DNA of 64,000 bases from CAZWRV01 sp964636325 (GCA_964636325.1 CAZWRV010000010.1:1-64000), one strand, 5' to 3'; positions 9,031 to 18,456 are shown, numbered from the stretch's first letter. Numbers and translations: made by a program. The notes: generated by a model not told the origin, from the sequence alone.

Positions 9031-9810
9031 TCATCTTTTCCCGGCAATGATGGCAGCTCCGAGGGCGCCGGTTATCTGAGGGCTGGCGGGAACTATAATC
9101 CTTGAGCCGGTCTCCTGTTCAAGCGCCTCGGCGACGCCGTTGATCAACGCGACTCCGCCGGTGAACACAATCTCCTTCGAGGAAAAAGACCTGCCCATCA
9201 GGGAGACCACTCGCTTGGCCACGGAGACGAACACGCCCTTCAGAAGTTTCTCCACCGGCTCGTCGTTCTGCAGGAGCCCGACGATCTCGGACTCGGCAAA
9301 GACGGCGCACATGGAGTTTATCTCGCATCCGGAAACCTTCCTGAACGACATTTTCGAGATGTCCTCGAGCCTTATGTCCAGTATGTCCGAGACCATCTCG
9401 ATGAAACGCCCGGTTCCGGCCGCGCACCTGTCGTTCATTCCGAAATCCAGGACCTTCCCGCCGGGGCTCATCCTGATGACCTTCGAGTCCTGGCCTCCGA
9501 TGTCGATCAGCACCCCGGCGTCCGGAAAGCTGAACGCCACCCCCGCGGCATGGCATGCGATCTCCGACACCGCCTCGTCCGACAGCGGGAAGTGGTTGCG
9601 CCCATAGCCCGTGGAAACCGTCCTGTGCAGCCTCCCCTTCCTGATCCCGTTCTTCATCAGGATGTTCTGGTAGGCCGACAACGCCCTTTCGCGGGGCCTG
9701 GCCCCCGTGCTTATGACGGTCGAATCGATGATCTTCCTGCCGTCGAAGAGGACGATGTCTATGGACCGCGCCCCGATGTCGACGCCGCATGTTAGCCTGT
9801 TTCTTCTCAT
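9031..9810 (-). CDS. ATPase activator of (R)-2-hydroxyacyl-CoA dehydratase/DCCP type
   Basis: 259 aa of the BcrAD/BadFG (HgdC, DCCA) family. The ASKHA nucleotide-binding motifs are visible (GVDIGARSIDIVLFDG; LIDIGGQDSKVI), with Cys129 in DRCAAGTGRF and Cys168 in INSMCAVFAESE, the two residues that ligate the inter-subunit [4Fe-4S] cluster in characterised members. These proteins hydrolyse ATP to push a low-potential electron onto a partner reductase or dehydratase. It is last in the minus-strand operon, 32 bp after the DCCP-like gene, the expected partner. Confidence 0.93.
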   Translation of the reverse strand: MRRNRLTCGVDIGARSIDIVLFDGRKIIDSTVISTGARPRERALSAYQNILMKNGIRKGRLHRTVSTGYGRNHFPLSDEAVSEIACHAAGVAFSFPDAGVLIDIGGQDSKVIRMSPGGKVLDFGMNDRCAAGTGRFIEMVSDILDIRLEDISKMSFRKVSGCEINSMCAVFAESEIVGLLQNDEPVEKLLKGVFVSVAKRVVSLMGRSFSSKEIVFTGGVALINGVAEALEQETGSRIIVPASPQITGALGAAIIAGKR

Positions 9811-9842
9811 CTGTTATTTCACCACATCTTTTTTTGCACGGA

Positions 9843-10997
9843 TCAGGATGCCTGGATTTTCCCGGTTTTCCCGGCGATCTCCATGAGTGCGTTTATCCTG
9901 ACCTTGAGCTGCTCCCTGTCGGACGGCGAATAGTCGGTCTCGACCTTGAGGAAGGGAAGCTTCAGCTTGTTTCTGACCAGTTCGCCGACCAAGTGCGATT
10001 CGACATTGTATGTGTGGCAGGCCTGCCAGACAAGGTCGATGACCGCATCCGGCCTGAAGTCAAGGGCGAGCCTTTCGATCAGCTCGAACCTGCCCCGGTT
10101 CGGGGTGAGACAGGAGCACGGCAGATGGAAGTGCCGTCTTGCTATCGCCTCGAGGGGATCGCCCTTCTCCTCCGTCAGCTCATACACTGACTTTATCCCG
10201 CTGCAGGCTTCCTGCACGACCACAGTCCCTCCGCACTCCTCGATTATCTCGATGACCTTTCCGGAACCGTCGCCGGTGGGGCAGCCGGTCAGCAGTATTC
10301 TCGGCCCGCCCGCCGCCATCCTGCCCGCCTTTCGCCTCCCGACGGCGGCGATGAACTTTTCCAGCATCTCAAGATGCCTTTCAAAGCCGGCGACCCTGAA
10401 TCTTATCAGCGCCAGTTCGAGCCCGGAGACCGCCGGCGGATCCCTCCTGCCGAGATCGAAGGCCTTCCTGAGGAGCATGCGCTCCCTGTTCATCAGCCTG
10501 ATCGCCCTGCGGAGATCCTTGTCCGTAATCTTCACCTTGAACTCGGATTCAAGCGTCCTGCGGAATCTCCTCAGCTCGTCTGTCCAATGCCTCAGCGCGG
10601 ACGCCGATCCCGACTTCTGGGTCAGCTCCAGCACCTCCACTCGCTTGCGCCGGCCCATGATCTCGTACATCTTCTTCTTTCCGTCGCACGTGGTCTCGGC
10701 GACGATCATGTCGGCCATCGTCATGAAAGGGCAGCTGTCGGCCAGGAAATAGCCGAACGAGCTCTTTATCAGCGGGCACAGGTTCGAGGGCAGGATCTTC
10801 TCCGCCTCAGCGACGGTGCTGTTGGATGTCCCGCAGAGGCAGACGGGGATGGCGCCCGCCGCGAGAATTATCTCCCGCGGAGTATATTCGCAGTAGATGC
10901 CGACCAGTTTCCGCCCCCTGCCCTTCTCCCTCTCCACAAACTCGATCTCATGCTCGACCGCGTCCTCGAAATACTTGAATGGGTCCAGGGCCTTCAT
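9843..10997 (-). CDS. Double-cubane-cluster anaerobic reductase-like protein (2-hydroxyacyl-CoA dehydratase superfamily)
   Basis: 384 aa. The segments IYCEYTPREIILAAGAIPVCLCG, LPSNLCPLIKSSFGY, DSCPF and VAETTCDGKKKMYE match the double-cubane cluster protein family (DCCP; YjiM in E. coli), where these cysteines bind an [8Fe-9S] cluster. Characterised DCCPs reduce small unsaturated molecules with electrons from the paired ATPase; the native substrate here is unknown. Its start overlaps the stop of the preceding gene by 4 bp (ATGA), so translation is coupled. It is the best-defined reductase of the three homologues in this operon. Confidence 0.9.
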   Translation of the reverse strand: MKALDPFKYFEDAVEHEIEFVEREKGRGRKLVGIYCEYTPREIILAAGAIPVCLCGTSNSTVAEAEKILPSNLCPLIKSSFGYFLADSCPFMTMADMIVAETTCDGKKKMYEIMGRRKRVEVLELTQKSGSASALRHWTDELRRFRRTLESEFKVKITDKDLRRAIRLMNRERMLLRKAFDLGRRDPPAVSGLELALIRFRVAGFERHLEMLEKFIAAVGRRKAGRMAAGGPRILLTGCPTGDGSGKVIEIIEECGGTVVVQEACSGIKSVYELTEEKGDPLEAIARRHFHLPCSCLTPNRGRFELIERLALDFRPDAVIDLVWQACHTYNVESHLVGELVRNKLKLPFLKVETDYSPSDREQLKVRINALMEIAGKTGKIQAS

Positions 10998-12418
10998 CTT
11001 CCCCCCTTTTTTGCTTTGACCGTTTCAACGAAGCTCTGCATCCTGTTCACGACCTGCTCCGAACGGCGGCCGGGCGAATACGGCACGTCGAATGAGATCA
11101 CGGGTATCGGAAGCATCTCCCTCACCATGTCGCCGATCATCCTTTCTTCAAACGGGCAATGGCTGGCGCCGAAAATTCCGGAGATCAGCACGCCGTCGGC
11201 GCGGAACTCCTCCGCCTCCCTGGCTATCCTGTCCGCCCTGTGCCTCAGCGAACCGATCATCAGGTCGTCCATGTAGTTCTCGGCGACCGCCCTCAGCGGA
11301 TGGACGCCAGTCCTCAGCGGATAATACGAATGCCCTATCATGTAGTCGCCTCCGGCGACGCAGGCGCCCGAATCCTCCAGAATGCTTATCAGCGAAGCGT
11401 CGGTCGGAGGAGTCACCCAGTAGATCCTTGCCGGATTTCCATTCAACGGGGAGACTCCGTCACGTATCCTTGCAGCCGCCTCGTCGATCAGGCATTCCAG
11501 GACGTTCACGGACTCCTCCGGCTCGCTGCACGCATGTATGCCTATGAATTCCGCAAGCAGCATCTCGAGCCCTGGCAGCGGAGGCCTTGCGGCGCCGTAG
11601 ACCATCTTGCGCAGCTTCCTCACAAGCGCCCGGATCCTGTTGAATCTTCCTAGGCTCGCCTCAAGCATCCCCCGGCCTATGCGGCTGCCGGTCTCCCTCT
11701 GTAGCGCCTTGACTATCCCCTTGTATTCCCTCTCGAGGAAATCAACCGCGCTAACTGGATAATCGGTCCTCCCGTATGGCGTCTTCAGGAATCCGCCGTC
11801 ACCCCGGAGCCCGCCCCTGTCAGGTCTTGCCGGGATCTCCCACCAATGGACCTTGGCGCCCTGCCATTCGATGAGCTGCATCACCGCGGAAAAGTCGTCG
11901 CAGCAGCTTCCGACCCCGGCCAGGCAGAGGTCCGGCGCCGGGAAATAGTCGAGCGTCTTGAAAGCCCCCAGCGCCGCCCTCACGAAGCAAAGTTCGTTCG
12001 TCGCGCCGAGCTTTTCGGCCTCGTCTAGGAGGCGCGGATTCTCCGCGAAGCACGGCGCCCACCACATTGAGTCGGCATAGAATGACAGCGACTCCGGCAC
12101 GGAATACGTGATCACCGGAGTCTGGCCGAGATCCTTCATCACGGCGAATATCTTCCAGCCGCTCTCCTTCGCCAGGAAAAGCCTGTCCTTCTCGCTGAAG
12201 ATGAATGACCACAGCCTCAGTGCCGCCGGCGACGGATCAAACTTCAGCCTTCCGAGAAGCCTGTCGCCCCTGCGCGCATATTCGGACGGCGCAAGCAGAT
12301 ACGGGACTCCGCCGCCACGGACGCCCCGGAGAAACCTGCATTCCCGGCGGAAGGATTCGGGGACGGACTTGATCCTTTCATCCCATTCCTGCGGACTGAT
12401 CCTTTGAACCTCTTTCAA
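10994..12418 (-). CDS. 2-hydroxyacyl-CoA dehydratase family protein (divergent, long)
   Basis: 474 aa, longer than the typical 370-430 aa of HgdB-type subunits. The segment MWWAPCFAENPRLLDEAEKLGATNELCFVRAALGA and the C-terminal ASHCPFEERMIGDMVREMLPIPVISFDVPYSPG follow the superfamily layout of cysteine-bearing N-terminal and C-terminal domains. It probably pairs with one of the other two homologues as a heterodimer, but which is unclear. It has a 4-bp overlap with the downstream DCCP-like gene and a 40-bp gap from the upstream one. Confidence 0.82.
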   Translation of the reverse strand: MKEVQRISPQEWDERIKSVPESFRRECRFLRGVRGGGVPYLLAPSEYARRGDRLLGRLKFDPSPAALRLWSFIFSEKDRLFLAKESGWKIFAVMKDLGQTPVITYSVPESLSFYADSMWWAPCFAENPRLLDEAEKLGATNELCFVRAALGAFKTLDYFPAPDLCLAGVGSCCDDFSAVMQLIEWQGAKVHWWEIPARPDRGGLRGDGGFLKTPYGRTDYPVSAVDFLEREYKGIVKALQRETGSRIGRGMLEASLGRFNRIRALVRKLRKMVYGAARPPLPGLEMLLAEFIGIHACSEPEESVNVLECLIDEAAARIRDGVSPLNGNPARIYWVTPPTDASLISILEDSGACVAGGDYMIGHSYYPLRTGVHPLRAVAENYMDDLMIGSLRHRADRIAREAEEFRADGVLISGIFGASHCPFEERMIGDMVREMLPIPVISFDVPYSPGRRSEQVVNRMQSFVETVKAKKGGR

Positions 12419-12458
12419 AATATACCCATGGGGACTAGGATTATTCAGGCTGATGCAT

Positions 12459-13571
12459 TCACTTCAGCATCTCCAGGAACGCCTCAACCCTGTTCCTTAT
12501 CCGTTCCGCCTCCGAGCTGGAATACGTCGTATCCAGCACGAGAAGAGGCACGCCGAGCGTCTGCTTCATCCGCTCCTTTTCGGAATACCACAGATCGCAG
12601 AACTTGAGGCACTTGAGTATTACTCCGTCGCATTCCAGGCCGCCGATCGCACCCAGTATCTCAGAATACGTCCCGCTGTTCGGCCTGTGCCTGATGCAGA
12701 CATCGGCCCTGAACGAACGCGCCGCAAGCTCCTGGATCAACGCTCTTCCGGCGGAAGCCTTCAGCCCGGCGCCAGAATAGAATCCGGAAGGCCCGTTCTC
12801 CGAAATCCCCAGGACAATCGCCTCGGCCCCCCTCTCCTGAAGGATGCGAAGCACGAGATCGTCCTCGTAGCAGATTGCGGAACCTACGATGAGTATCCGC
12901 CTGCACCTCCGGCTGTGTTTCCCTCCTGCCTCAAGCCGCTTTAAAAACTGCTCCAGCTGCCCGGGCCTGGCGACGTCGAAAAGGCGCCTTAGCCGCTGCG
13001 CCGCCAAAGGGGGCAGTCCCGCGCCTGAAATTATTTTCCACAGAGTTTCAGCACAGCTCTTCCTCGCCTCGAAATATTCGCGGGCCGCCGCCGCGTCGAA
13101 GGGGCGCTTGCAAAACTTCCCCAGGTCTCCGGCGGTCCGCGCGACTTCACGGACGAAATACCTCTCCGAATTGGCGCTCCTTGTGGCCGGCATCTGAAGC
13201 TGGAAAACCGGGATATCCGAATCCGAGGCCATCACCTCCAAGGTCCGCCGCATCATGTCGCAGGTCGTTACTCCCACAAGCATGTCGGCCAGTCCGAAAA
13301 GCCCGGACTTCGATCTGAAATTCCCGGCCAGCGACTTGCAGTAGGGGCAGGCGTCGGGCCTGATAAGCTTCTCCCCCTCCCTTTCCGCAAGATATGTCCC
13401 TCCCTCGGCCAGCCTTAACGGGAAAATACCCAGGCCGGCCAGAATTTCCGGAGGGAACCGCGGATAGAAATATGCGGCGGCAAGCCCGCCGGCGGCCCTA
13501 TGCCCTTTCAAGGCTTCCAGCTCGCCCCGCAGGAACTCGTCAATCCTTCTTTCAATCGGCGCGTTCTTCAC
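12459..13571 (-). CDS. 2-hydroxyacyl-CoA dehydratase D-component family protein
   Basis: 370 aa. FPPEILAGLGIFPLRLAEGG, PDACPYCKSLAGNF and LVGVTTCDMMRRT correspond to the cluster-binding cysteine blocks of the HgdB/BcrC family. The C-terminal half has the second Rossmann-like domain (LIVGSAICYEDDLVLRILQERGAEAIVL) and ends LLVLDTTYSSSEAERIRNRVEAFLEML, a family-typical end. It overlaps the methyltransferase stop by 4 bp, so it is the second gene of the operon. Substrate unknown. Confidence 0.87.
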   Translation of the reverse strand: MKNAPIERRIDEFLRGELEALKGHRAAGGLAAAYFYPRFPPEILAGLGIFPLRLAEGGTYLAEREGEKLIRPDACPYCKSLAGNFRSKSGLFGLADMLVGVTTCDMMRRTLEVMASDSDIPVFQLQMPATRSANSERYFVREVARTAGDLGKFCKRPFDAAAAREYFEARKSCAETLWKIISGAGLPPLAAQRLRRLFDVARPGQLEQFLKRLEAGGKHSRRCRRILIVGSAICYEDDLVLRILQERGAEAIVLGISENGPSGFYSGAGLKASAGRALIQELAARSFRADVCIRHRPNSGTYSEILGAIGGLECDGVILKCLKFCDLWYSEKERMKQTLGVPLLVLDTTYSSSEAERIRNRVEAFLEMLK

Positions 13572-14365
13572 TTGACGGCGATGATCCTGCAGCGTCCGAA
13601 TTTCATCCTCCGCGCCATCTCCAGCAGGAACGCCATCTCGCCGGCCATCTGCCCCATGAGCCGCATGTCGTTCCCAATAATCCTAAGCGCGTCGAACATG
13701 AGCTGCTCCGACAGCATTTTGATGTAGAGCTCGATGTGGTCGGCGAAATCCGCGGTGAGATCGTCCGACACTTCGACCCTGAATCCCGCGTCCTTCAATA
13801 GCTTCAAATAGCCGTCGTGGCTCTCCATGTAGGGGAACTTCATGAACGCGTTTATCCTCGACGCCTCGGAATCGGAAAGCCCGGCGGACCCTTCTATCCA
13901 GTCCGTGAAGGCTATCTTGCCGCCGGCGCGGAGCATCCTGAAGGCCTCACGGACAAGCTTCTCCTTGTCGACGACATAGCACCAGGCGTCCTCCCCCCAG
14001 ACGACGTCAAACGTCCCGTCCCCGAAAGGGATGTCCGTGACATCCCCGAGCTTCATCCTAATCTTCCCCGAGAGGCCTTCCGCCTTGGCTCTTTTCCTCG
14101 CCTCCTTCAGCATGCGCGCGGTTCCGTCAAGCCCGACCCCTTCGACACCATAGTCCCTGACGAGGAACCTGAGCCCCGCGCCCAGAGCGGAACACAGGTC
14201 AAGCACCTTCATGCCTTTCCTAATCCCGGCCTTGTCGGCGAGCTCCTTCGAGCTCTTCCATCCGCCGACATGGATCTGCTCGCCCATGATCAGCTCCCAG
14301 AGCCTGCCCTCGGGCCCGCCGTAGACCTCCTGGACGTCCTTCAAGGTGAAAGCGCTTTTCTTCAT
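13568..14365 (-). CDS. SAM-dependent methyltransferase, class I (GSMT/SDMT-like)
   Basis: 265 aa. SAM-binding motif I is VLDLCSALGAGLRFL; the following GVEGVGLDGTARML and the post-motif GDVTDIPFGDGTFDVVWGEDAWCYV resemble small-molecule N- or C-methyltransferases such as sarcosine/dimethylglycine methyltransferases. It is the first gene of the dehydratase operon, with a good Shine-Dalgarno (AGGGAAG). The operon context suggests it methylates a substrate or product of the dehydratases; that is inference. Confidence 0.85.
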   Translation of the reverse strand: MKKSAFTLKDVQEVYGGPEGRLWELIMGEQIHVGGWKSSKELADKAGIRKGMKVLDLCSALGAGLRFLVRDYGVEGVGLDGTARMLKEARKRAKAEGLSGKIRMKLGDVTDIPFGDGTFDVVWGEDAWCYVVDKEKLVREAFRMLRAGGKIAFTDWIEGSAGLSDSEASRINAFMKFPYMESHDGYLKLLKDAGFRVEVSDDLTADFADHIELYIKMLSEQLMFDALRIIGNDMRLMGQMAGEMAFLLEMARRMKFGRCRIIAVK

Positions 14366-14419
14366 AACGTTCTTCCCTTTTTTGTTTTTAGGAAATGAGG
14401 CAGGTCAAAACCGCGGTTA

Positions 14420-14692
14420 TTATACTCCTTTAGCGTGAAAATTTACATTTTAACGAGCAAGATTTGGGATTGGATTTTTTCGTTCCGACCGAGTGGCGAC
14501 ATGAATGTCGTCCGAGGAAGGAACGGAAAAATACGGCCCAAAGATGCTCGCCGCAAGGCGGTTGCGGCCTTTCGGTTTTGCTCCGCATCCTTCGAGAACC
14601 TTCGATACTCGGTATCGGCGGTCTCTCAGAATCCGAAGCAAATTCCAAAATCTCCGCAATCAAAATGCGCAATTTTCAGCCTAAAGGAGTAT
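14420..14692. mobile_element. MITE-like element, 273 bp
   Basis: Terminal inverted repeats of 23 bp (14420-14442 and 14670-14692, 21 of 23 pairing), each beginning TTATACTCCTTTAG, enclose a non-coding core with further imperfect inverted repeats. Other ends of the family occur at 35353-35366 and 50977-50990, with a partial one near 57011-57024. It sits between the OleC-like gene and the dehydratase operon, all on the minus strand. No transposase is encoded, so any mobility would be in trans. Confidence 0.72.
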
Positions 14693-14701
14693 AAATGGCT
14701 C

Positions 14702-16348
14702 TCATACTGATTTCCCGGCCCATTCTGCTAGCTTTTCCCTGAATATCTTGGCGTTATGACGGATGTCGACCGGAAAGTCCGGATGGAATAGAAAATGCGA
14801 AATCCGCGACGTCGCATCATTGTTGGCGCCGAGCTTCCTCAACTCGTCGGTGAAGCGCTTCCTGTCCGCGTCCGACGAAGGCATCTTCCCGGGCTTCGGC
14901 TCGATCACGATCGCCGGGGTCTGCGCGCCTTTGGGGCCTACGCCGACCAGCGCGGACCTGAAGACGTCCGGATGCCTGTTGAACACCGCCTCGCACGAGA
15001 GCGGGTATAGGACCGAATCCTTTGTGAAGACGCGGTGCGCCTTGCGTCCCAGCGTATAGAGGCGGCCCTTGGCGTCGAAATATCCGACGTCGCCCATGCG
15101 GTGCCAGATTTTCCCTGATGGATCGGGGATTTTAGCGCTGCGGTTGTGCACCAGTTCGTTGTAGTATTCGCGCGTCACTACGGAACCTGAGACGGCGATC
15201 TCGCCCTTCTCGCCGACGGAAAGGACTAGGCCCTCGTCCCATCTTTCTATCGGCTCGTCGACGGCCCGGATGATCTTGACGCTTATCCCGCCGCACGGAT
15301 ACCCGACGCAGTAGCCCGCCCCCTGCGCCGTGAGCTCCGCGGTTTCTGCGAGCATTTCCGAGCCCGCGAAATTCGCGACCGGCAGAGCCTCGGTGGCGCC
15401 GTAGGGGACTATCGTCTCGCCGCCGGGGGCGATGACATCCTTGAGCATCCTGTGAAGGTCGGCGGGCACGGGCGCGCCCGCCATCAGAACCTTCTTCAAG
15501 GAGTCGAACCTGATGGACTTGGAAATGCAGTACGCCGCAACGTTCCGCCAGAGTGCGGGCGACGCGAACGAGAACGACACCTTGTTGTCCTGGATGATCC
15601 TTACCAGGCGCGCCGGATCCGCCTTCGCCGGGAACGACGGGTTGAAGTCAGGGATGACGCACGGCATCCCGAGCAAGACGCTGAAGAGGGCAAAAAGCGG
15701 AAAGCCCGGCATGTCAATCTCCCGAGGGCCAGCCCCGTAGCAGTCCCTGATTATCTCAAGCTGCTTCGAATAGATCCCATGTGTGTAGACGACCCCCTTG
15801 GGCGGGCCGGTGCTGCCGGTGGTGAAGACTATCGCCGCCATGTCGTCGTCGCCCATGTCTTCCACGGGGAAATTTTCCGTCTTCGCGGATTCCGAGAACT
15901 CCGGCAGATGCCTGATCTTCGGCAACGGCATCGCCCCCTTCGTGAACCTCATGCCGACGCTCTTGAAGCTTCCCGGGAAGAGAAGGCTCATCCAATGCGC
16001 CTTCGACACCGCCACCATCGCCTCCGGGCCCGTCTTCGAGATGCATGAAAGCATGTTCGGAATCCCCATTCCAGGGTCTATCAGCACCGGCACGGCCCCG
16101 GTCTTGAAAATCGCGAACACCGCGGCGATGAAGTCGAAGCCGGGATGCAGCATCACGAGAGCCTTAGTCCCCTTCACAATCCCGCATCTGCGAAATTCGC
16201 AGGCGTAGAGGTCTGCCATCCGGTTGAGGGCCTGGAAGCTAATGTGGCGGTATTCGGGCACGCCGTCCGCCCAGCGCGCGATGCAGCTCAGAGCCCTGGC
16301 GCCCTTGAACCTTTCCGCGTTTTCTGGAAGGAAGCATGAGATGTTCAT
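14702..16348 (-). CDS. oleC: OleC-type beta-lactone synthetase (AMP-forming ligase superfamily)
   Basis: 548 aa. ANL adenylation motif TTGSTGPPKG at 176-185; the DMPGFPLFALFSVLLGM, GAPVPADLHRML and PYGATEALPV (315-324) segments and the late HRMGDVGYFDAKGRL are hallmarks of OleC, which adenylates a 2-alkyl-3-hydroxy acid and closes it to a beta-lactone in long-chain olefin synthesis. The usual partners oleA, oleB and oleD are absent from this window; a dehydratase/methyltransferase operon lies downstream on the same strand. An ordinary acyl-CoA ligase is the alternative, but the YGATEALPV block argues for OleC. Confidence 0.85.
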   Translation of the reverse strand: MNISCFLPENAERFKGARALSCIARWADGVPEYRHISFQALNRMADLYACEFRRCGIVKGTKALVMLHPGFDFIAAVFAIFKTGAVPVLIDPGMGIPNMLSCISKTGPEAMVAVSKAHWMSLLFPGSFKSVGMRFTKGAMPLPKIRHLPEFSESAKTENFPVEDMGDDDMAAIVFTTGSTGPPKGVVYTHGIYSKQLEIIRDCYGAGPREIDMPGFPLFALFSVLLGMPCVIPDFNPSFPAKADPARLVRIIQDNKVSFSFASPALWRNVAAYCISKSIRFDSLKKVLMAGAPVPADLHRMLKDVIAPGGETIVPYGATEALPVANFAGSEMLAETAELTAQGAGYCVGYPCGGISVKIIRAVDEPIERWDEGLVLSVGEKGEIAVSGSVVTREYYNELVHNRSAKIPDPSGKIWHRMGDVGYFDAKGRLYTLGRKAHRVFTKDSVLYPLSCEAVFNRHPDVFRSALVGVGPKGAQTPAIVIEPKPGKMPSSDADRKRFTDELRKLGANNDATSRISHFLFHPDFPVDIRHNAKIFREKLAEWAGKSV

Positions 16349-16353
16349 GGAAA

Positions 16354-16560
16354 CTACTTGAAGGGGTTTACTATTTTCAGCTTGCCTTCCATCAGAAGAC
16401 TGTCATGAAGATCTTCGGAATAGAGAATACCGCAGTTTGCATCCAGTACGGAAGCGGCAACCAATGAATCCCAATATGAAAGAGAATATTCTCCTCTGAG
16501 TTTAGCTCCTTCGCTATAGCATGCTTGGCTGGATCACCCAGGATAAATGAATAAAGCCAT
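16354..16560 (-). pseudogene. PIN-domain (VapC-like) toxin remnant
   Basis: Two frames on the minus strand read as the two ends of a PIN-domain ribonuclease: GDPAKHAIAKEL (N-terminal helix, around 16.51-16.55 kb) and LSYWDSLVAASVLDAN plus ILYSEDLHDSLL, ending KIVNPF and stop (16354-16500). The middle of the domain with most catalytic acidic residues is gone, so an internal deletion killed the gene. No antitoxin gene is seen. The stop lies just upstream of the oleC start. Limits are approximate. Confidence 0.6.
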
Positions 16561-16664
16561 AAATAGTGCAACGAACCTTACATGTCTGGATTCAAGCATC
16601 TTGCACCTCCTGGGAGAATTTTCACAGTCCCGCCCATCCTGTGGGAAGCCTAGATATATTTCCC

Positions 16665-16756
16665 CTAAGGCGGGCTTCGCCCGCAACCCAAAATTCAATG
16701 AATTCCATAGACACATGCACGCTTTTGCGCTAGAATTTTTTGAGAAAGTATCCTAA
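16665..16756. repeat. 92-bp dispersed repeat, copy 1
   Basis: Matches 56328-56419 over the whole 92 bp with about five differences by hand alignment. It starts with a small hairpin (GGCGGGCTTCGCCCGC) and ends with GAAAGTATCCTAA. This copy sits directly upstream of a 5'-truncated glycoside hydrolase gene; the other ends just before the DUF3592 gene. Confidence 0.8.
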
Positions 16757-16872
16757 AGTGAGGAATTTACTGCAATTCCAATTAGTTTCAAGGCGCGACA
16801 TGCTCGCGCAGGGAACGCCGGAACCCCAGTTCCGGAAGGATACCTGATGAGTAGTTTTGAAATACGCACATA

Positions 16873-18456
16873 CAGAACGAGTACAGCCTCCTCTTCTGGA
16901 CATTCGGCGGCCTGGGCCCCGACGCCATGAAGTATTTCCGCACTCTGTTCGCAAACCACCTCAAGAAGAAATACGGTTCCCTCGAAAAGGCGCGCGAGGC
17001 ATGGAATAACTACTCGCCGGCGAAAGGAGAACTTTGGATCCCCCACGACTGGGACAACGGCCTCCCCGGAATCTCGCACCCCTGGGACTTCACCCGGGAC
17101 GGCTTCGCAAAAAAAGGCCCCTGGCCGGGCTTCATGGAATATTCGAGCGACCTCATGGAATTCACCGCGAAGCTGATGTTCGACTTCAACGCGGATATCG
17201 CCGGCTACCTGCGCAAGGACCTGGCCTGCAAGCAGCTGATCAACGCCGGCAACTGGAAGGGCGTGGACCCGTCTACCGAGCAGGACATCGAATACTGGAC
17301 ATATACCGCATGCGACGTGATCGGCAGGAACTTCTACGCCGCCGGAATACACGTCGGGCCGAACGACGGCTGGCAGATACTGCCCGGCCATTACTACACG
17401 AACCTTTCGTGCATCAAGGAGCCCATCAAGCTGCCCGTCAGCCTGAAGCAGCCCTGCGGATATCCGTTCATCATCCCTGAGACGCTGTGGGTCGTTCCTT
17501 CTCTCTACCAGTCGGAATGCGCACCGCTGGTCGCCGCGCAGACCGCCCTGAACGGCATCGACGTGTCGTTCTGGTTCGCAGACGGAGTGCCCGAATGGGA
17601 TGCGAGCCCGCAGGGCATGTGGAGCTTCGCCACTCCGATGGCGCTGGGCCAGTTCCCGGCCGCCGCACTGATCTTCCGCCAAGGACTTGTCGCGGAAGGC
17701 AGGCCTGCGGTCGTGGAGCAGCGCTCCTTGAAGGACCTCTGGGAGCGCAAGGCCGCCATCATCTCCGAGGAGGGCAGCTGGGATCCCAACCGCGACAAGG
17801 ACAACATCCCGCTCACGTCGAGCGTCAAGACCACCGTCGACCCGCTGGCGTTCATGGTCGGTCCGGTCATGGTAAACTTCGGAGGCGATCCCGCAAAGAC
17901 CGAAGTCGCGGACATGGCCAAATTCATCGACCGCGATAAAAACACAGTCCGCAGCATCACCGGCGAACTCGCGACCGACTTCGGCAAAGGCGTCTACACC
18001 ATAAACGCACCCAAGGCGCAGGGCGTCCTCGGCTTCCTCGGCGGCGCGGGCATCCAGAAGCTCGCTGACGTCAGCATCGACTGCAGGAACCGCTACGCAT
18101 CGATCGTGGTAGTGCCCCTTGACGGAAAAGACATCAAGGATTCGGACAGTATCCTGCTCCAGGCGGGAACAATATCCCGTCCTACCGGCTGGCTCTCAGT
18201 CGCCGACACAATCTTCCCCGGCAAGGTCAAGACGGACTGCTTCAAGATCGTATCCACGGGCGCGCTTCCGTTCCAGGTCGAGAATACCGACGCCGTCGTA
18301 ACCGTCGCGAACAAGAAGCTGAACGCGGCAACTGCGCTCGACATCAACGGCATGCCTTCGGGGGAGGCAACACCACTTGCCGTGGACGGAAGCGGCAAAG
18401 TGACCGTAACATTGCCGAAGGACAAGCTTTATATCGTCCTAAGCTCCGGAAAATAA
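16873..18456 (+). pseudogene. 5'-truncated glycoside hydrolase-like gene (GH42-like)
   Basis: Protein-like sequence begins at 16873 (QNEYSLLFW) without a start codon; an in-frame TGA lies at 16858. The first ATG (16927, 509 aa) is internal and has no ribosome-binding site. The segment FRTLFANHLKKKYGSLEKAREAWNNYSP is the region found after the catalytic acid/base (NE) of GH42-type and related clan GH-A enzymes, so the N-terminal half of the barrel is missing. The rest contains aromatic-rich barrel parts (IPHDWDNGLPG, WILPGHYY-like) and a beta-sandwich C-terminus. The 92-bp repeat ends about 100 bp upstream, so the break may be repeat-associated. Likely non-functional. Confidence 0.65.

Noticed and set aside
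16753..17682. 309-codon minus-strand frame over the truncated hydrolase
   Set aside because: Shadow of the hydrolase frame, which has the homology.
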